In this document: positions 1 through 9,569 of the stretch, piece after piece
Numbering within the stretch: the stretch's first letter is position 1
How the letters are laid out: each line of letters opens with the position of its first letter
From: Rhizophagus sp. LPA8_4_AMF
Lineage: Eukaryota; Glomeromycota; Glomeromycetes; Glomerales; Glomeraceae
NCBI GenBank assembly: GCA_021464525.1
Contig: JADRCO010000986.1
Coordinates: 1 to 23,845 of the forward strand
Reading direction: 5' to 3'
Length of the DNA: 23,845 nucleotides
Made by a program: the position numbers and the translations under genes
Notes under the pieces: model-generated
What the model was told of the DNA's origin: nothing
Databases searched by the model: none
The model's input: only the letters and a program-made list of their open reading frames with translations

Positions 1-240
1 AATACTATATGAGACCATTTACCATAGATCCTATGATGGCCACATAGGTGTCCTGGGGTTCCCTGCTTAGGCATAATTAACAGGGTGGTAAACCTCATAT
101 GGTATAAAGTGGTAGTGACTAAAAAAAAATCTTTTGAATTTTGTAGGGCATGCTGGACTTGACCATGCGGTGCTGGAACTAATGTGTTGTTGCAGGGTTG
201 ACGGGGTTGACGGATAACATATGCTAACAAGAATAATATA
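1..240. other. Structured intergenic DNA at left edge
   Basis: This stretch is less AT-rich than what follows and contains several short inverted repeats. CCTATG (32-37) pairs with CATAGG about 7 bases later, CCCTG near 60 pairs with CAGGG near 81, and the TATGAG/TTTACCA words near 7-20 recur inverted near 90-105. The word GTTGACGG is directly repeated near 197-212. No reading frame or RNA gene is recognisable. It could be the end of a mobile element cut by the window edge, but nothing proves this. Confidence 0.25.
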
Positions 241-2923
241 TATTTTTATTTTTAGTAATTAGAATTTTTTATATTATTTTAAACTTAATTATTTTATTGG
301 ACCAAGTTCATGATCGAATATTCAATACTTGTAGCAAAATTACGCATGTAAGTATCTGATTAACTGCTAAGGTGCAGCCAAGAGCGCAAGAAAATGGCCA
401 CTAATTCGGATCTTGTATATGAAGACCATAATGATAAGCTCACTTGTACTGAACTATAAAGGCTGCCTCCGTCGATATTTTGGTTTCTAAGTCTATATCT
501 CCCTGATCCGACGCGATCTTTTTGTATGCTAACGGCCCTGCTCTAGATAACATTTAATTGTCTAATACTTCTGAAAAATTCAAAATAAATAAAAATATAT
601 TTTTTAAATAAAAATTTAATTAACTATAATTCCTAAACAATCTTACATCTTATCAATATGCGTTGTACATTTTGAACAATACATTCTGTATAATCTAAAT
701 TGTATCGCTGTACTATATAATACTGGTAAGTGGAAACAAGGATAAAGCAATAGCTAATTAACAATTTTTCTTGAAATGAGGGATTATAACCATACCTAAA
801 GATCAACAAAATTTGAGTCTAACACATGAAAATTATTTATTTTGAATTCAAATATTATTTCTAAAATTTAAATTTCATCTTTCCTTTGCAGATACGAAAT
901 TTTGATTTGAGAAATTTACCAATATATCGTCTAATTTTTTTTTTTTTAAAAAAAAAAATTAGTACTTAATTAACATACAGATTATAATTATATATTCTAT
1001 TTGTGTAGGTAATTTGTTAGAATCCTGGGTAAATGTGTAAGAATGATGTACTTTTTTGTAGATAGGTTTTACGTCTACATAACCATATTTTATCATAACT
1101 GATAAGTATAAAAAAAATTTTATACATAATTGTTTTTTGTAATGATAAAAATTAATCATTTTTCCGCGTTCCTATCAAATCAACTGGGCAAGTCGGATCG
1201 GGTCAAAAATTTAACCGACCTGATTTAGATAATAATTTATACCGAAAATATGGTAGGAATTCTGTGGAATTTGTGTCATGTAATAGTTTTGTTACAAATC
1301 CTTTTTTTACAAGCCGCCGTAGTTTTCTTGTTGATTTTGAAAGTTTAGACGGAAGACTAAGCATAAGTACATTATTAAATATTAATGTACCGATCTTCAA
1401 AAGTACGTCAATCAGGGTTGAATTTACCATTTTTCACTATAATTCTATAATTAGATAATTAGATTCTTTTTGTTTTTATTTTGGAAAATCCGTGTACAAA
1501 TTTATGCTATGAAGATAAAACATACATTAAAAAGGTACTACGGGTACTACGGTAAATTACAGAATCAAAAGTTCGCATTGTGAATCAAAAATTACAAATT
1601 ATATTATTAATCTTCATTATTATATTTTTTTATAACAATAAACATACTAAACATTTGTACAAGTTCCAGTGCCGAGAAATTAATACGAATTAGGAAAATA
1701 ATTCAAGATAATTCAGTCATGTAAAAATTTCCCACACAAAACTTCCATGGATGTGTAACATAGAAGGAAAAAAATAAAAAAAAAGTATAATTATAGAAAA
1801 TCTTTTTTATAAAGAATCAAACAATAGTTTCGTTTTTATAAACATTGCAGTGTAATCGATGTAACCTAGAGATAGTAAATTCTCGAAATTTTAAAACATT
1901 CATAATAAACCTGAAAAATATCATGAAAAAAATTGGTTACGTTTTAGGTTTAATTTTATTAACGCATGTTTATTTTTATTTGTGACACTTTAGAAAAAAG
2001 AAAAAATAATTATTCTGATGATCCACCATTATTTTCAGGGATTGTTATTTTAAAAAAGTCAATATATTCTGGCTGATATTAGAAGATCCAACACTATTAT
2101 TTTGGGCAAACCCGTACCTATTTTTTTTATCCTGAAGTATAACATAAAGAATAAAGGAAAAAAAAAAAGAACAATTGTTGGAATTATTTTTTTCTTTTTG
2201 ATAAGAGTCAAACAATAGTTTTCATTTTTAAAGGTAATTTAATTTCTAAATAGGTAATTTAATTTCTAACATTGTATTTAACGTAATTTACGGCCATCAA
2301 ATAAAATTGCAAGAATAATTGTATTTTTTTTTTTTTCATTTTTCCGAAAAATTATCAGAAAGAATTCATCGTAAGTGAAAAAAGATCTTTATCATGATAG
2401 GTGAATTTGTTAATGCATATTTATTTTTTATTTGTGATACTAAATAATCTTAGATATTTTCATTTCATCATTTGGAATTTGGATTCATTTTGAATATAGT
2501 AAAAGTATAATGAGCAAGACATATTTCTGAAGAATCTATAAATTATTGGTCCAAATATGACAATTCATTATCATCTGATAATTTCCTACTCTAAGGAAAA
2601 CACATGCATACAAATAACCGTAAAATAATTTAATTTTTTGTCTCTACGAGCGAGCTATAAACTCATGTAATTAACAATTTTGGTTTATAATGATCGGACA
2701 TATACAGTACAGTATATATTCTTACGTATCTAAATGCGTCACTGAGCAATTCGTACCTGCATGAACAATTTTGCACTATGATAATCTATCCATTACTTTA
2801 CAAAATTAGGTTCATTAAACGCCGAAGAAAAAATTTGAGAAAAATAAAAAATTTTTCTTAGTGATGCAGGAGTTTAATAATTATTATGCTTAAATTATTA
2901 GCGTTGAGTCGTGGACTCGTGAT
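241..2923. other. AT-rich intergenic region without a supported gene
   Basis: No open frame here has convincing coding character. Two opposite-strand frames at 1203-1458 are short and overlap completely, so neither is called. A 22-codon ATG frame at 394-459 sits in a locally GC-richer patch and may be a fragment of something older, but it matches nothing I recognise. The region also holds a T13/A11 palindrome near 931-962 and a diverged duplication at about 1810-2445, listed separately. Confidence 0.5.
1811..2445. repeat. Diverged direct duplication, about 0.4 kb period
   Basis: The words TCAAACAATAGTTT (near 1817 and 2208) and then a block around AACGCATGTTTATTTTTATT (near 1961) with its variant TAATGCATATTTATTTTTTA (near 2411) occur in the same order twice. 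This indicates two diverged copies of one segment, with internal insertions in the second. A 19-bp unit beginning AGGTAATTTAATTTCTAA is tandemly doubled inside the second copy (about 2232-2269). Related GATCCA-CTATTATTTT words near 2020 and 2085 suggest further old duplication. Confidence 0.45.
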
Positions 2924-3316
2924 ATGGTTTCCCTATATATAGTTAGTTTCCTTCTTAAAATATACAAAAATTATTATTTAACATATTTAAATTATGAAAA
3001 AGGAAAGAAAATAGGTTATCTTACCTGTTCACTAAAAAAAAATCTATTAACTAATTCGAGATTGTATCTTATAATTGTTTTATTTTTTACAGTCGTGTTA
3101 TCAGTTTATGGAATTTTACGGGTGTCATTCAATGTCAATTATGTTATATTGCGTATAATATTTGTCAGAACATTGTTTTTAGACAAAATATTCTTTGCTT
3201 TTAGACAAAATATATTGCCATTCGCGCTTTCGTTAAATGATTATCGTGCACGACATTTTTTAATTTTACACACGATATTAATATTAACAGTAATATTATG
3301 CAATACCAGCAGTTAA
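2924..3316 (+). CDS. Uncertain hydrophobic ORF, 130 codons
   Basis: This is an uninterrupted ATG frame of 130 codons whose translation is rich in Ile, Leu, Phe and Tyr, with hydrophobic stretches near residues 47-70 and 105-126 that could be membrane segments. It has no recognised domain. The same DNA carries a direct repeat, TTTTAGACAAAATAT, twice (near 3178 and 3200). In DNA this AT-rich such a composition can arise by chance, and the codon pattern does not stand out from its surroundings. I regard it as more likely spurious than real. Confidence 0.15.
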   Translation: MVSLYIVSFLLKIYKNYYLTYLNYEKGKKIGYLTCSLKKNLLTNSRLYLIIVLFFTVVLSVYGILRVSFNVNYVILRIIFVRTLFLDKIFFAFRQNILPFALSLNDYRARHFLILHTILILTVILCNTSS

Positions 3317-3805
3317 TAATATTTTAGTTTATTAAAAGACAAAGTGATTATTAAATCTAATTCTTTTTTTTCCATTGTTTTTCTAAAAATAAATACGCTT
3401 CAAAGAAAACCAAAATTTACTATGCATACATATATCACATGAGTACACCAGAAGATCTCCGATCAACGAGATTAAACCATTTCAACATCAATTGTCCCGT
3501 TTACTTTCAATAAAAGTAAGAATTAATATAAAATTAATATATATCCCTTGCAAATTGCAACATATATCTATGTATATTTATATTTAATTGCTTTACTATG
3601 ATATAATTCATTGAAAGTTTCACGTGAAAATAAAGAAAGAATTTTAGTTATAAAAAGAGAGATTTTTTTTTTTTATCCAAAAATTTCAATAAAAATTTTT
3701 TATTTAATATTAAAATCATAAATTATTTCATATAAATCAATATTATCATTATCATTATTGTTATTATAATTTACAATAAAAAAAAAAAAAATCTCTCAAT
3801 TAAGA
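3317..3805. promoter_or_regulatory. Upstream region of the HMG-box gene
   Basis: This is AT-rich DNA between the doubtful ORF and the HMG-box start. It contains long T and A runs (near 3666-3675 and 3778-3791), the latter immediately 5' of the start codon, as is common in leaders of AT-rich fungal genes. No specific operator or unambiguous TATA position can be assigned. It presumably includes the promoter and 5' untranslated region of the gene starting at 3806. Confidence 0.3.
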
Positions 3806-4786
3806 ATGGATAAGGCAAAGAATTATCATCTTTTGATGTTTGATATATTCGAACCGGATCAAGAAACGGCTTCAAGCAGCAATCAACCTTATGAAGTTCA
3901 TAATGATGATAGCTTAAAATCTTGTTACAATTATTTTGCACAAAAAGCATCCGCCACAACAACTTCTCAAACAATACCAACCAACAAGTCTAAGAAACGA
4001 ATAAAAAAACCAAAAAAAATTCCTCGTCCACCAAATTCATTTATTTTGTACCGTAAAGCAAAACAAAAAGGTATTCTCGCTGAAAATGAAAAAATATCCC
4101 TCCCCGAGGTATCTAAAATAATTGCTCAAATGTGGCGAAAAGAAGATGAAAGAGAAAGATTACGATGGTCAGTACTTGCAGATAAAGAGAAATTAAAGCA
4201 TGCGCAAGATTATCCTGACTATGTTTATCGACCCAAAAGATCCACCAAAAAACTTAGTATTAAGAAACCTCGTACTAATAAACGAAAATCAACTCAACAT
4301 AATGATAAGCCTGACAGTGATCCTATCGATAGATCTACAACACACGACGCCTTACATGATCATTGGTCGGATCATCGCTCTTCATCCACAAACCACATGA
4401 CATTTCATCAACAAGAGCAACATCCCCCGGCTCCAGAAATCTTTGATACCGTCCCGCATGAGAATTACATTTCTCAATGCTTCAATCCCATCGAAGCAGC
4501 AACTTATAGTTCTTCCCACACCTTGGGGATCAATAAATTTGATTCATTCATCAATACACCACCAGACGATAAATTTTCAAGTTACGCACATAATGATTAT
4601 TCTTATATTACTACATCAGTTGATCATTATGCTAATTCCACAGAGTTATTTTATTATAATCCAACAACCTCATCATCATCTACGATGCTCGAAGATTTAA
4701 AACCTTATTTTGACGAATCTATTTCGTCATTTTCTGCGATAGCTGAAGATGTAAAAGACTATTATAAGCATTGCTCGACATTCTAA
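3806..4786 (+). CDS. MATA-type HMG-box protein
   Basis: This intronless 326-aa protein is a probable sequence-specific DNA-binding transcription factor acting in the nucleus. Residues 61-73 are a Lys/Arg-rich stretch that can serve as a nuclear localisation signal. The HMG box spans about 72-147: it opens with RPPNSFILYR (74-83), has Trp110 in the second helix (IIAQMW), Trp121, and closes with YPDYVYRPKR (136-145), the hallmark end of SOX/MATA boxes. A second basic tail follows (146-161). The C-terminal half is low-complexity, rich in Ser, His, Thr, Asp and Tyr, with no fold recognised, and could be an activation region. The ATG lies in a favourable context (AAGAATGG) after an A-tract. An AATAAA is at 5028, about 240 nt past the stop. 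Known biology: the MATA_HMG class includes fungal mating-type regulators, and the family is expanded in Rhizophagus. A mating role for this copy is not shown, since no partner idiomorph or homeodomain gene is nearby. Confidence 0.9.
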   Translation: MDKAKNYHLLMFDIFEPDQETASSSNQPYEVHNDDSLKSCYNYFAQKASATTTSQTIPTNKSKKRIKKPKKIPRPPNSFILYRKAKQKGILAENEKISLPEVSKIIAQMWRKEDERERLRWSVLADKEKLKHAQDYPDYVYRPKRSTKKLSIKKPRTNKRKSTQHNDKPDSDPIDRSTTHDALHDHWSDHRSSSTNHMTFHQQEQHPPAPEIFDTVPHENYISQCFNPIEAATYSSSHTLGINKFDSFINTPPDDKFSSYAHNDYSYITTSVDHYANSTELFYYNPTTSSSSTMLEDLKPYFDESISSFSAIAEDVKDYYKHCSTF

Positions 4787-5536
4787 TAATGTTGTAGTCT
4801 TTAAAGTCTCTATTTATTTTTCTTTTAAATGTGATTCAAGATAAGATTATTGTTTTGTCTTGATTGGATAATTTTTTTTACTTCAAGCTACTATATTTAG
4901 TATTTATACATATATAGTGACTTAATTTTACTCAAGTGAATTCATAATATTAAACAATAGAAATGTATATTAGAGCCGCTACTTCATTGATAATTATTTA
5001 CTTAGAGTAGTTCCCTATTTTGTCATAAATAAATGGACATGTTATATTAACTTGAACCAAAAATTAGAAATACCTGATTACCGATAAGTGTAATGACATA
5101 CGGAATTTTATAATTTGTTTTATTGCACTTTACACAAAACGTGTCTTTATAACTACCCCAAGAGCGTTGTATAAAAAGTATTCTAATAAAAAATGTGATT
5201 TTTAGTCGAAAGAATAATTATGTAAACGTCATCATGTACTGTATTACTGGCTAAGACCCAATCATTTGTATTTATTTTTCGTGTGTATCATCAAGCTGTT
5301 ATGATATTAATAACCAATCCTGTAGCTCTTTTAGACTTATTTATTGTATACAGTAATATCACCTAAAGCACAAAAAAAAATTCCGAAAATAAAAACGGAA
5401 ATTCCTATTTCACTTTACGATGTACTACTTTAGCAATAAGATTAAATGCAGGAGTAATCTTTATTTATTAATTAATTTGTATTTATAAAAGGGTAAACCA
5501 TGAAGCTATAACAACCTCCATTTCAGAGTCACTTGT
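4787..5536. other. Intergenic region between the HMG gene and a pseudogene
   Basis: The first roughly 250 nt probably hold the 3' untranslated region of the HMG-box gene, with an AATAAA at 5028. The remainder is AT-rich with no open frame of coding character and no recognisable RNA gene or repeat. Confidence 0.45.
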
Positions 5537-6723
5537 TCACATTTGAGCTTCTAAAGCGATTCGCTGGATCCGATACAAGTCAATAATAAAATTTGTACCA
5601 ATTATGTTTGCTTGTAGGAGAAATTGCTGGAGTATATGCAGGTGGGATAGGAAATGGTGCCCAAAATGTTTCACTTATAGGAATCATGATTTGAAAAGCT
5701 GGCAAGTTTGGCCCATTGCGGCCAGGAGGATCTCTGACAGGATCACGTGAATTTTTTTTAGCGTTTCCAAAATCCCAACGTAGTGTTAGCATTCTTTGAC
5801 GGTAAAGTTTGGCCTAATATTTAAAAAACAAACTAATCAGATATGAAACTACATGCTTAACTTTGTATTATTGAATAATAAGTAAGATATACCATCATTG
5901 TTCTATAAAATAACCAGTTGTGGCCTCTCGTATGGTTAGTCTTGGATTTAAAATCTTGATACTAATGACAGCACGGACATATTGCTCTTGCATCCAAAAA
6001 AAAGCACTTTTGTGACAATTTATAACATTTTGCCCCCCAGCTACCTCACAGATTATCCGTGCATGCGGATTTCCCTATATAAACCATAATAATGAACATC
6101 ACATACAAAATGCAATAATACACATCAAACTCAACATAACACATGTATCACTGGGAGGACGAGGTATTACAGTGGAAGTGGCAGGTCTTGGAACAAATGC
6201 CACATCTGGTCTTACAGCAACCTCAGGAGCTTCTTCAATCCCATTTCCACCAGGCACATAGTGAACTATATGAAAAGACTATAAGAATATTGAAAATTCA
6301 ATAAAAGAAGCAAACTAAAATAGATTCTCTTACAAGGCTGTCCAGTGACTCTTATTGGGGCATCATCAACAACGCCATTATTAGGGGCTTTGAAAAAATC
6401 TTGAAGTCGGTCAATAAAATCCTCATGTACGGATGAGGCCATGTCAATTATATAATTGTTTAACTCAAACCGGAACTTGTATCCATTTGATCCGTAATGG
6501 AGAAGGAAGGTGTTTCGTTACTTTAGAACCAATTCTGAAAGGCAAACTACATTCCATATAAGTCAACATTAAGTGTTACTTAAATAATAAAGTAATACAC
6601 TCATACACCCACCTGCTTTCTGGTAACGAGTTTATTGGTAATTTTGGATAGTTATGTAAAAACTCGTCAAGTCTATCAAAAATCCTTGCCCACCAAATAT
6701 CGCCTGAAGTACGTGCACGACAT
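5537..6723 (-). pseudogene. Decayed multi-exon gene, possible Uma2-like PD-(D/E)XK nuclease family
   Basis: Five coding-like blocks with fungal GT-AG borders read in order on the minus strand: 6723-6613, 6534-6334, 6265 to 6171 or 6141, 6074-5893, and 5813-5537. Translations include SGDIWWARIFDRLDEFLHN, MASSVHEDFIDRLQDFF, VAVRPDVAFVPRP, GNPHARIICEVAGGQ and YVRAVISIKIL. The RPDVAFV ... IICEV spacing recalls the Asp and Glu strands of Uma2-like PD-(D/E)XK proteins; this is a resemblance from memory. Lesions: a frameshift near 6505 separates GSKVTKHLPSP from HYGSNGYKFRFEL; an in-frame TGA at 5897-5895 precedes a donor whose phase no longer fits the last exon; and a frameshift near 5610 separates the main last-exon frame (stop at 5580) from IDLYRIQRIALEAQM, which ends at 5537. 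Upstream exons beyond 6723 are not found, so the 5' end is probably lost. Function of the family in fungi is unknown to me. Confidence 0.6.
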
Positions 6724-7173
6724 CTTTAAAGAAAAAAGGAAAATATAGAGAATAATTGATTGATCTCATTAGAGGAAAAGATCGAACTGGTATTTATTGG
6801 ATGTGGTCTTATGTGAAAATAATTATATTGATACATTGAAGTAAAAATAGTAAAAAAATTAATAATCGGATCTTTTTTTTTGGTAATATTAATAAAACAA
6901 ACAAATATTCGAAAAAAAAAGTCTTAAATCTCTTAAATCTTAAAGTTTTAATAATAAAATCCTTCTTATTTATTTCTATTTTCGTTATTGTATTGTTTAA
7001 TAATACAGTTAGTAATTTAATTTTTTTTACTGTTAAATAATTTTTAATAACAAAGATCACGCGATTGCGGTTAATTTTTAGCATGAGAATTTTTCATATT
7101 AATCATAATTGTTTTACTGATAAATCAATATTAATAGATCACGCGATTGCGATTAATTATAAATCAATTTTTT
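6724..7173. other. AT-rich intergenic region with a direct repeat
   Basis: An open frame on the minus strand (6809-7084) consists almost wholly of Ile, Leu, Phe, Lys and Asn codons from A/T runs and is judged a chance frame. The word GATCACGCGATTGCG occurs at 7055 and again at 7137, an 82-bp period, and a third degraded copy (AATAGATCACCGATTG) lies near 7460 beyond the inserted MITE. The segment is therefore an old tandem repeat split by a later insertion. Confidence 0.45.
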
Positions 7174-7181
7174 TTTACTAT

Positions 7182-7411
7182 CAGTGTATAAAATCTGAAA
7201 AAAATTATATGTGCACATGTGCACATTAAGTATTTTTTTTTGTGCACAATCAAAAAATTTTTGTGCACAATAGTGCACATTTTTATTAATTATATTAATA
7301 TTTTTTTTAAGAAATTTTGTGCACAATAGTGCACATTAGATTTTAAAAATTGTGCACATAAAAATTAAAATGTGCACATGTGCACATTGTGCACATGAAT
7401 TTTATACACTG
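7182..7411. mobile_element. hAT-like MITE with GTGCAC subterminal repeats
   Basis: This is a 230-bp non-autonomous element. Its 13-bp terminal inverted repeats are perfect: CAGTGTATAAAAT at 7182-7194 and ATTTTATACACTG at 7399-7411. The flanking octamers TTTACTAT (7174-7181) and GTTACTAT (7412-7419) match at 7 of 8 positions, as expected for an 8-bp target-site duplication. CAGTG-type ends with 8-bp duplications are typical of hAT transposons. A 19-bp inverted pair, ATGTGCACATGTGCACATT, lies just inside each end (7209-7227 and 7069-style inverse at 7369-7387), and the palindrome GTGCAC occurs 11 times in total. No coding sequence is present, so a transposase would have to act in trans. Confidence 0.85.
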
Positions 7412-7419
7412 GTTACTAT

Positions 7420-8223
7420 TATTTTTTTCGCATGATTTTATTGCTTTTTTTACTATTAATAGATCACCGATTGTCATCGATTTGTGAAAATCGGATCAGA
7501 ATGTTATTACCTTTTAAGTAAAACAAGCTATTAGAATACATCAGTCGGTAAATCGTATTCTTTTCGCTAACGAGAATTGTACAACATTAAAATTTCTTTG
7601 AGAAAAACAAATTAAAAAAAGAAAAAAAGAAAATCGGTTAATAATAATATTATTATTTTTTTATTGAGATACAATATAGTATGTTTTATTATCCTGCTGG
7701 AATGTAATAAGGCAAATCAAAGGTTGCTTGTTGTTAAAAAAGAAATACTTACTGTATATATACACGGGTTTAACGGTAGCCATAGTTGCGCAATATACCA
7801 GAAAATTCTGGTAAATTGTGCTTTTTTTTGTTAAATTTTGTAAAAATGGAAATTCTTATTTATTATAAAAAGGTAAAGGTGGTGTCGTTACATTAGCACT
7901 AATCAAAAATTGAACGTTCAAATGTTGTGGAATTCAGTAAAAAAATCTATAATTTAAAAATATAACACCGGAATTTAGTAAATTTAAATAATAATGTGAA
8001 AAGTTTATTATAATTGCTCGCTAATTTTATTGTTTTATTAAAATTTTACGCAAATTTTATTAAAATTATCAAAATTTACAAGAACTTTAATAAATTTATG
8101 GCGATTTCACTTACAAGTTCTTAAAAAAGATTATCGTATGATTGCAGCAATAAATCCAATAAATCAAAAAGTTCCTATAAGTAAATAATCTCTACAAAAT
8201 TTTAGGCCATAATATTTTCTAAA
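7420..8223. other. AT-rich intergenic region
   Basis: The region continues the repeat split by the MITE (GCATGA and ATAGATCACCGATTG words near 7430-7480) and then runs as AT-rich DNA with a purine-rich A/G stretch near 7610-7633. No open frame with coding character, RNA gene or further element is recognisable before the degraded coding region that starts near 8224. Confidence 0.4.
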
Positions 8224-9569
8224 TTTCTTGATCGGCGAAAGAATGGAAATTGCAAGGGCAACCACTCAAAACTCACAAATAAGTTGTGCTATCAAGGAGA
8301 GCACTGAATCTGTAAAGAATTTACACCGTGATGGATTAGATAGTGGATGTATTGCAACATTTAATGATTCTATGGCAATAAGACAGGTAAATCCTCTCTG
8401 ATGTCGAATTATGTACTGTATTATTCATATACTATCTTTTAACACTTTCTTTCAATTTATATTGGTTGATGTCATAAAAACTTTCCATAGTAATGGTGAT
8501 CGTTCTCGTTTTGGATTTTGGTTGTCGTGACTGATGGTGATGACAATAGTAGCAGTCTTAGTTTAAAAAAATGTGCCGAAGTATCACGACTATTTATAAA
8601 GTAATCAAGTAATTTCTTGTTTGTTATTGGGATTGGAGACGATGTAGATTCAACGAAAATGGAACAGGTATATCATTCTTCGTTTTTTTATCTTGATCAA
8701 GATTTTATTTTATTTGGAAGAGTTTGAAGTTATATTTCCTTTGAAGCAAGAATGTTTCGATATTTTAATTTTTAAGTCGTTATTGAACATCATCCTTCTT
8801 CAATGTTTTTAAAAACAAAATCAGATGGCTAGCATTAGTACTTCCCCGTCAAAGATTTTTACCTTCTTGAACTTGTATTCTTGACTATCGCTCACAAATC
8901 ACCACTTCTCTATCTCTCTCGGTTGGAAATCTTTCGGTCGGTAACCAATCCGCAACAATGGGCTGAGGTTCAAAGACACAGAAATCTCTGCAAAGTGGCG
9001 ATCGATTATGCTCTCTTGATCTACGTATCGGGATCCATGAATAGTGTAATAAGTCCGCCACCACCTCAATGTTTTGAAGGACATGACTTGAAAAAGAAAT
9101 ATTGCAGAGGAGATTGATATTGTGATGTATATGGAGAAGATAGTGATAATACGGTAAACTTTTTAATATATTTTGTTTTTCATACTCCGTTTGTTTTTTG
9201 AAATATTGACATCCTTTTTGTAAATTGTGTGAACAGGTATCCCAATATCATTGTGAAATTTGCATTTTTGACGCTTGCCCTAGCCATTGCAAGCCTAGAG
9301 AAGAATGCAAACCTGAGAGTCGCTGTCGAAATCGTCACCCTCTTCGTTATACACAATCATCAGGAATGTGGATGTGCGATGAATATGGAAAGTAATATTA
9401 TAATGTCATTATGACATGTCCAAAATGTTTAGCAAAAGAGGATCTTGCTTTATTGATAACAAGTTTGTTTATCAAACGAGCAAAGTCTATCTTCCCGACA
9501 AAAAAGCTCGGGCACGTGACCGATGTGGCAGTGGCGCGATCACATAACTTACATTATTTTTGTAAATAA
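8224..9569 (+). pseudogene. Decayed VWFA plus C1/DC1-like zinc-finger gene
   Basis: Coding-like blocks on the plus strand recall a von Willebrand A domain followed by Cys/His zinc-binding motifs. Block 1 (8224-8386) reads LDRRKNGN and then, after a frameshift before 8300, KESTESVKNLHR and SGCIATFNDSMAIRQ, ending at a CAG|GTAAAT donor. Block 2 (8462-8667) reads VIKTFHSNGDRSR, shifts frame near 8518, then gives LVVVTDGDDNSS and FLFVIGIGDDVD, the two buried VWFA strands, with an in-frame TAA at 8602-8604. Block 3 (8825-9153) contains a frame break near 8882, then CFEGHDLKKKYC and YCDVYGEDSDN with a TGA at 9115-9117. Block 4 (9237-9569) has YHCEICIFDACPSHC, RNRHPLRY, MCDEYG and, past a TAA at 9393-9395, TCPKC. 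The MIDAS motif (DxSxS) is reduced to DRRKN. VWFA proteins usually bind partners through a metal ion, and DC1-like fingers bind zinc. With at least six lesions it cannot encode a full protein. Confidence 0.7.

Noticed and set aside
1203-1458. Overlapping open frames on both strands (75 and 64 codons)
   Set aside because: They are antiparallel on the same DNA, lack domains and splice partners, and neither has clearly better codon use.
6809-7084. 91-codon minus-strand frame
   Set aside because: It is made of Ile/Leu/Phe/Lys/Asn codons from A/T runs, and overlaps an old non-coding repeat.
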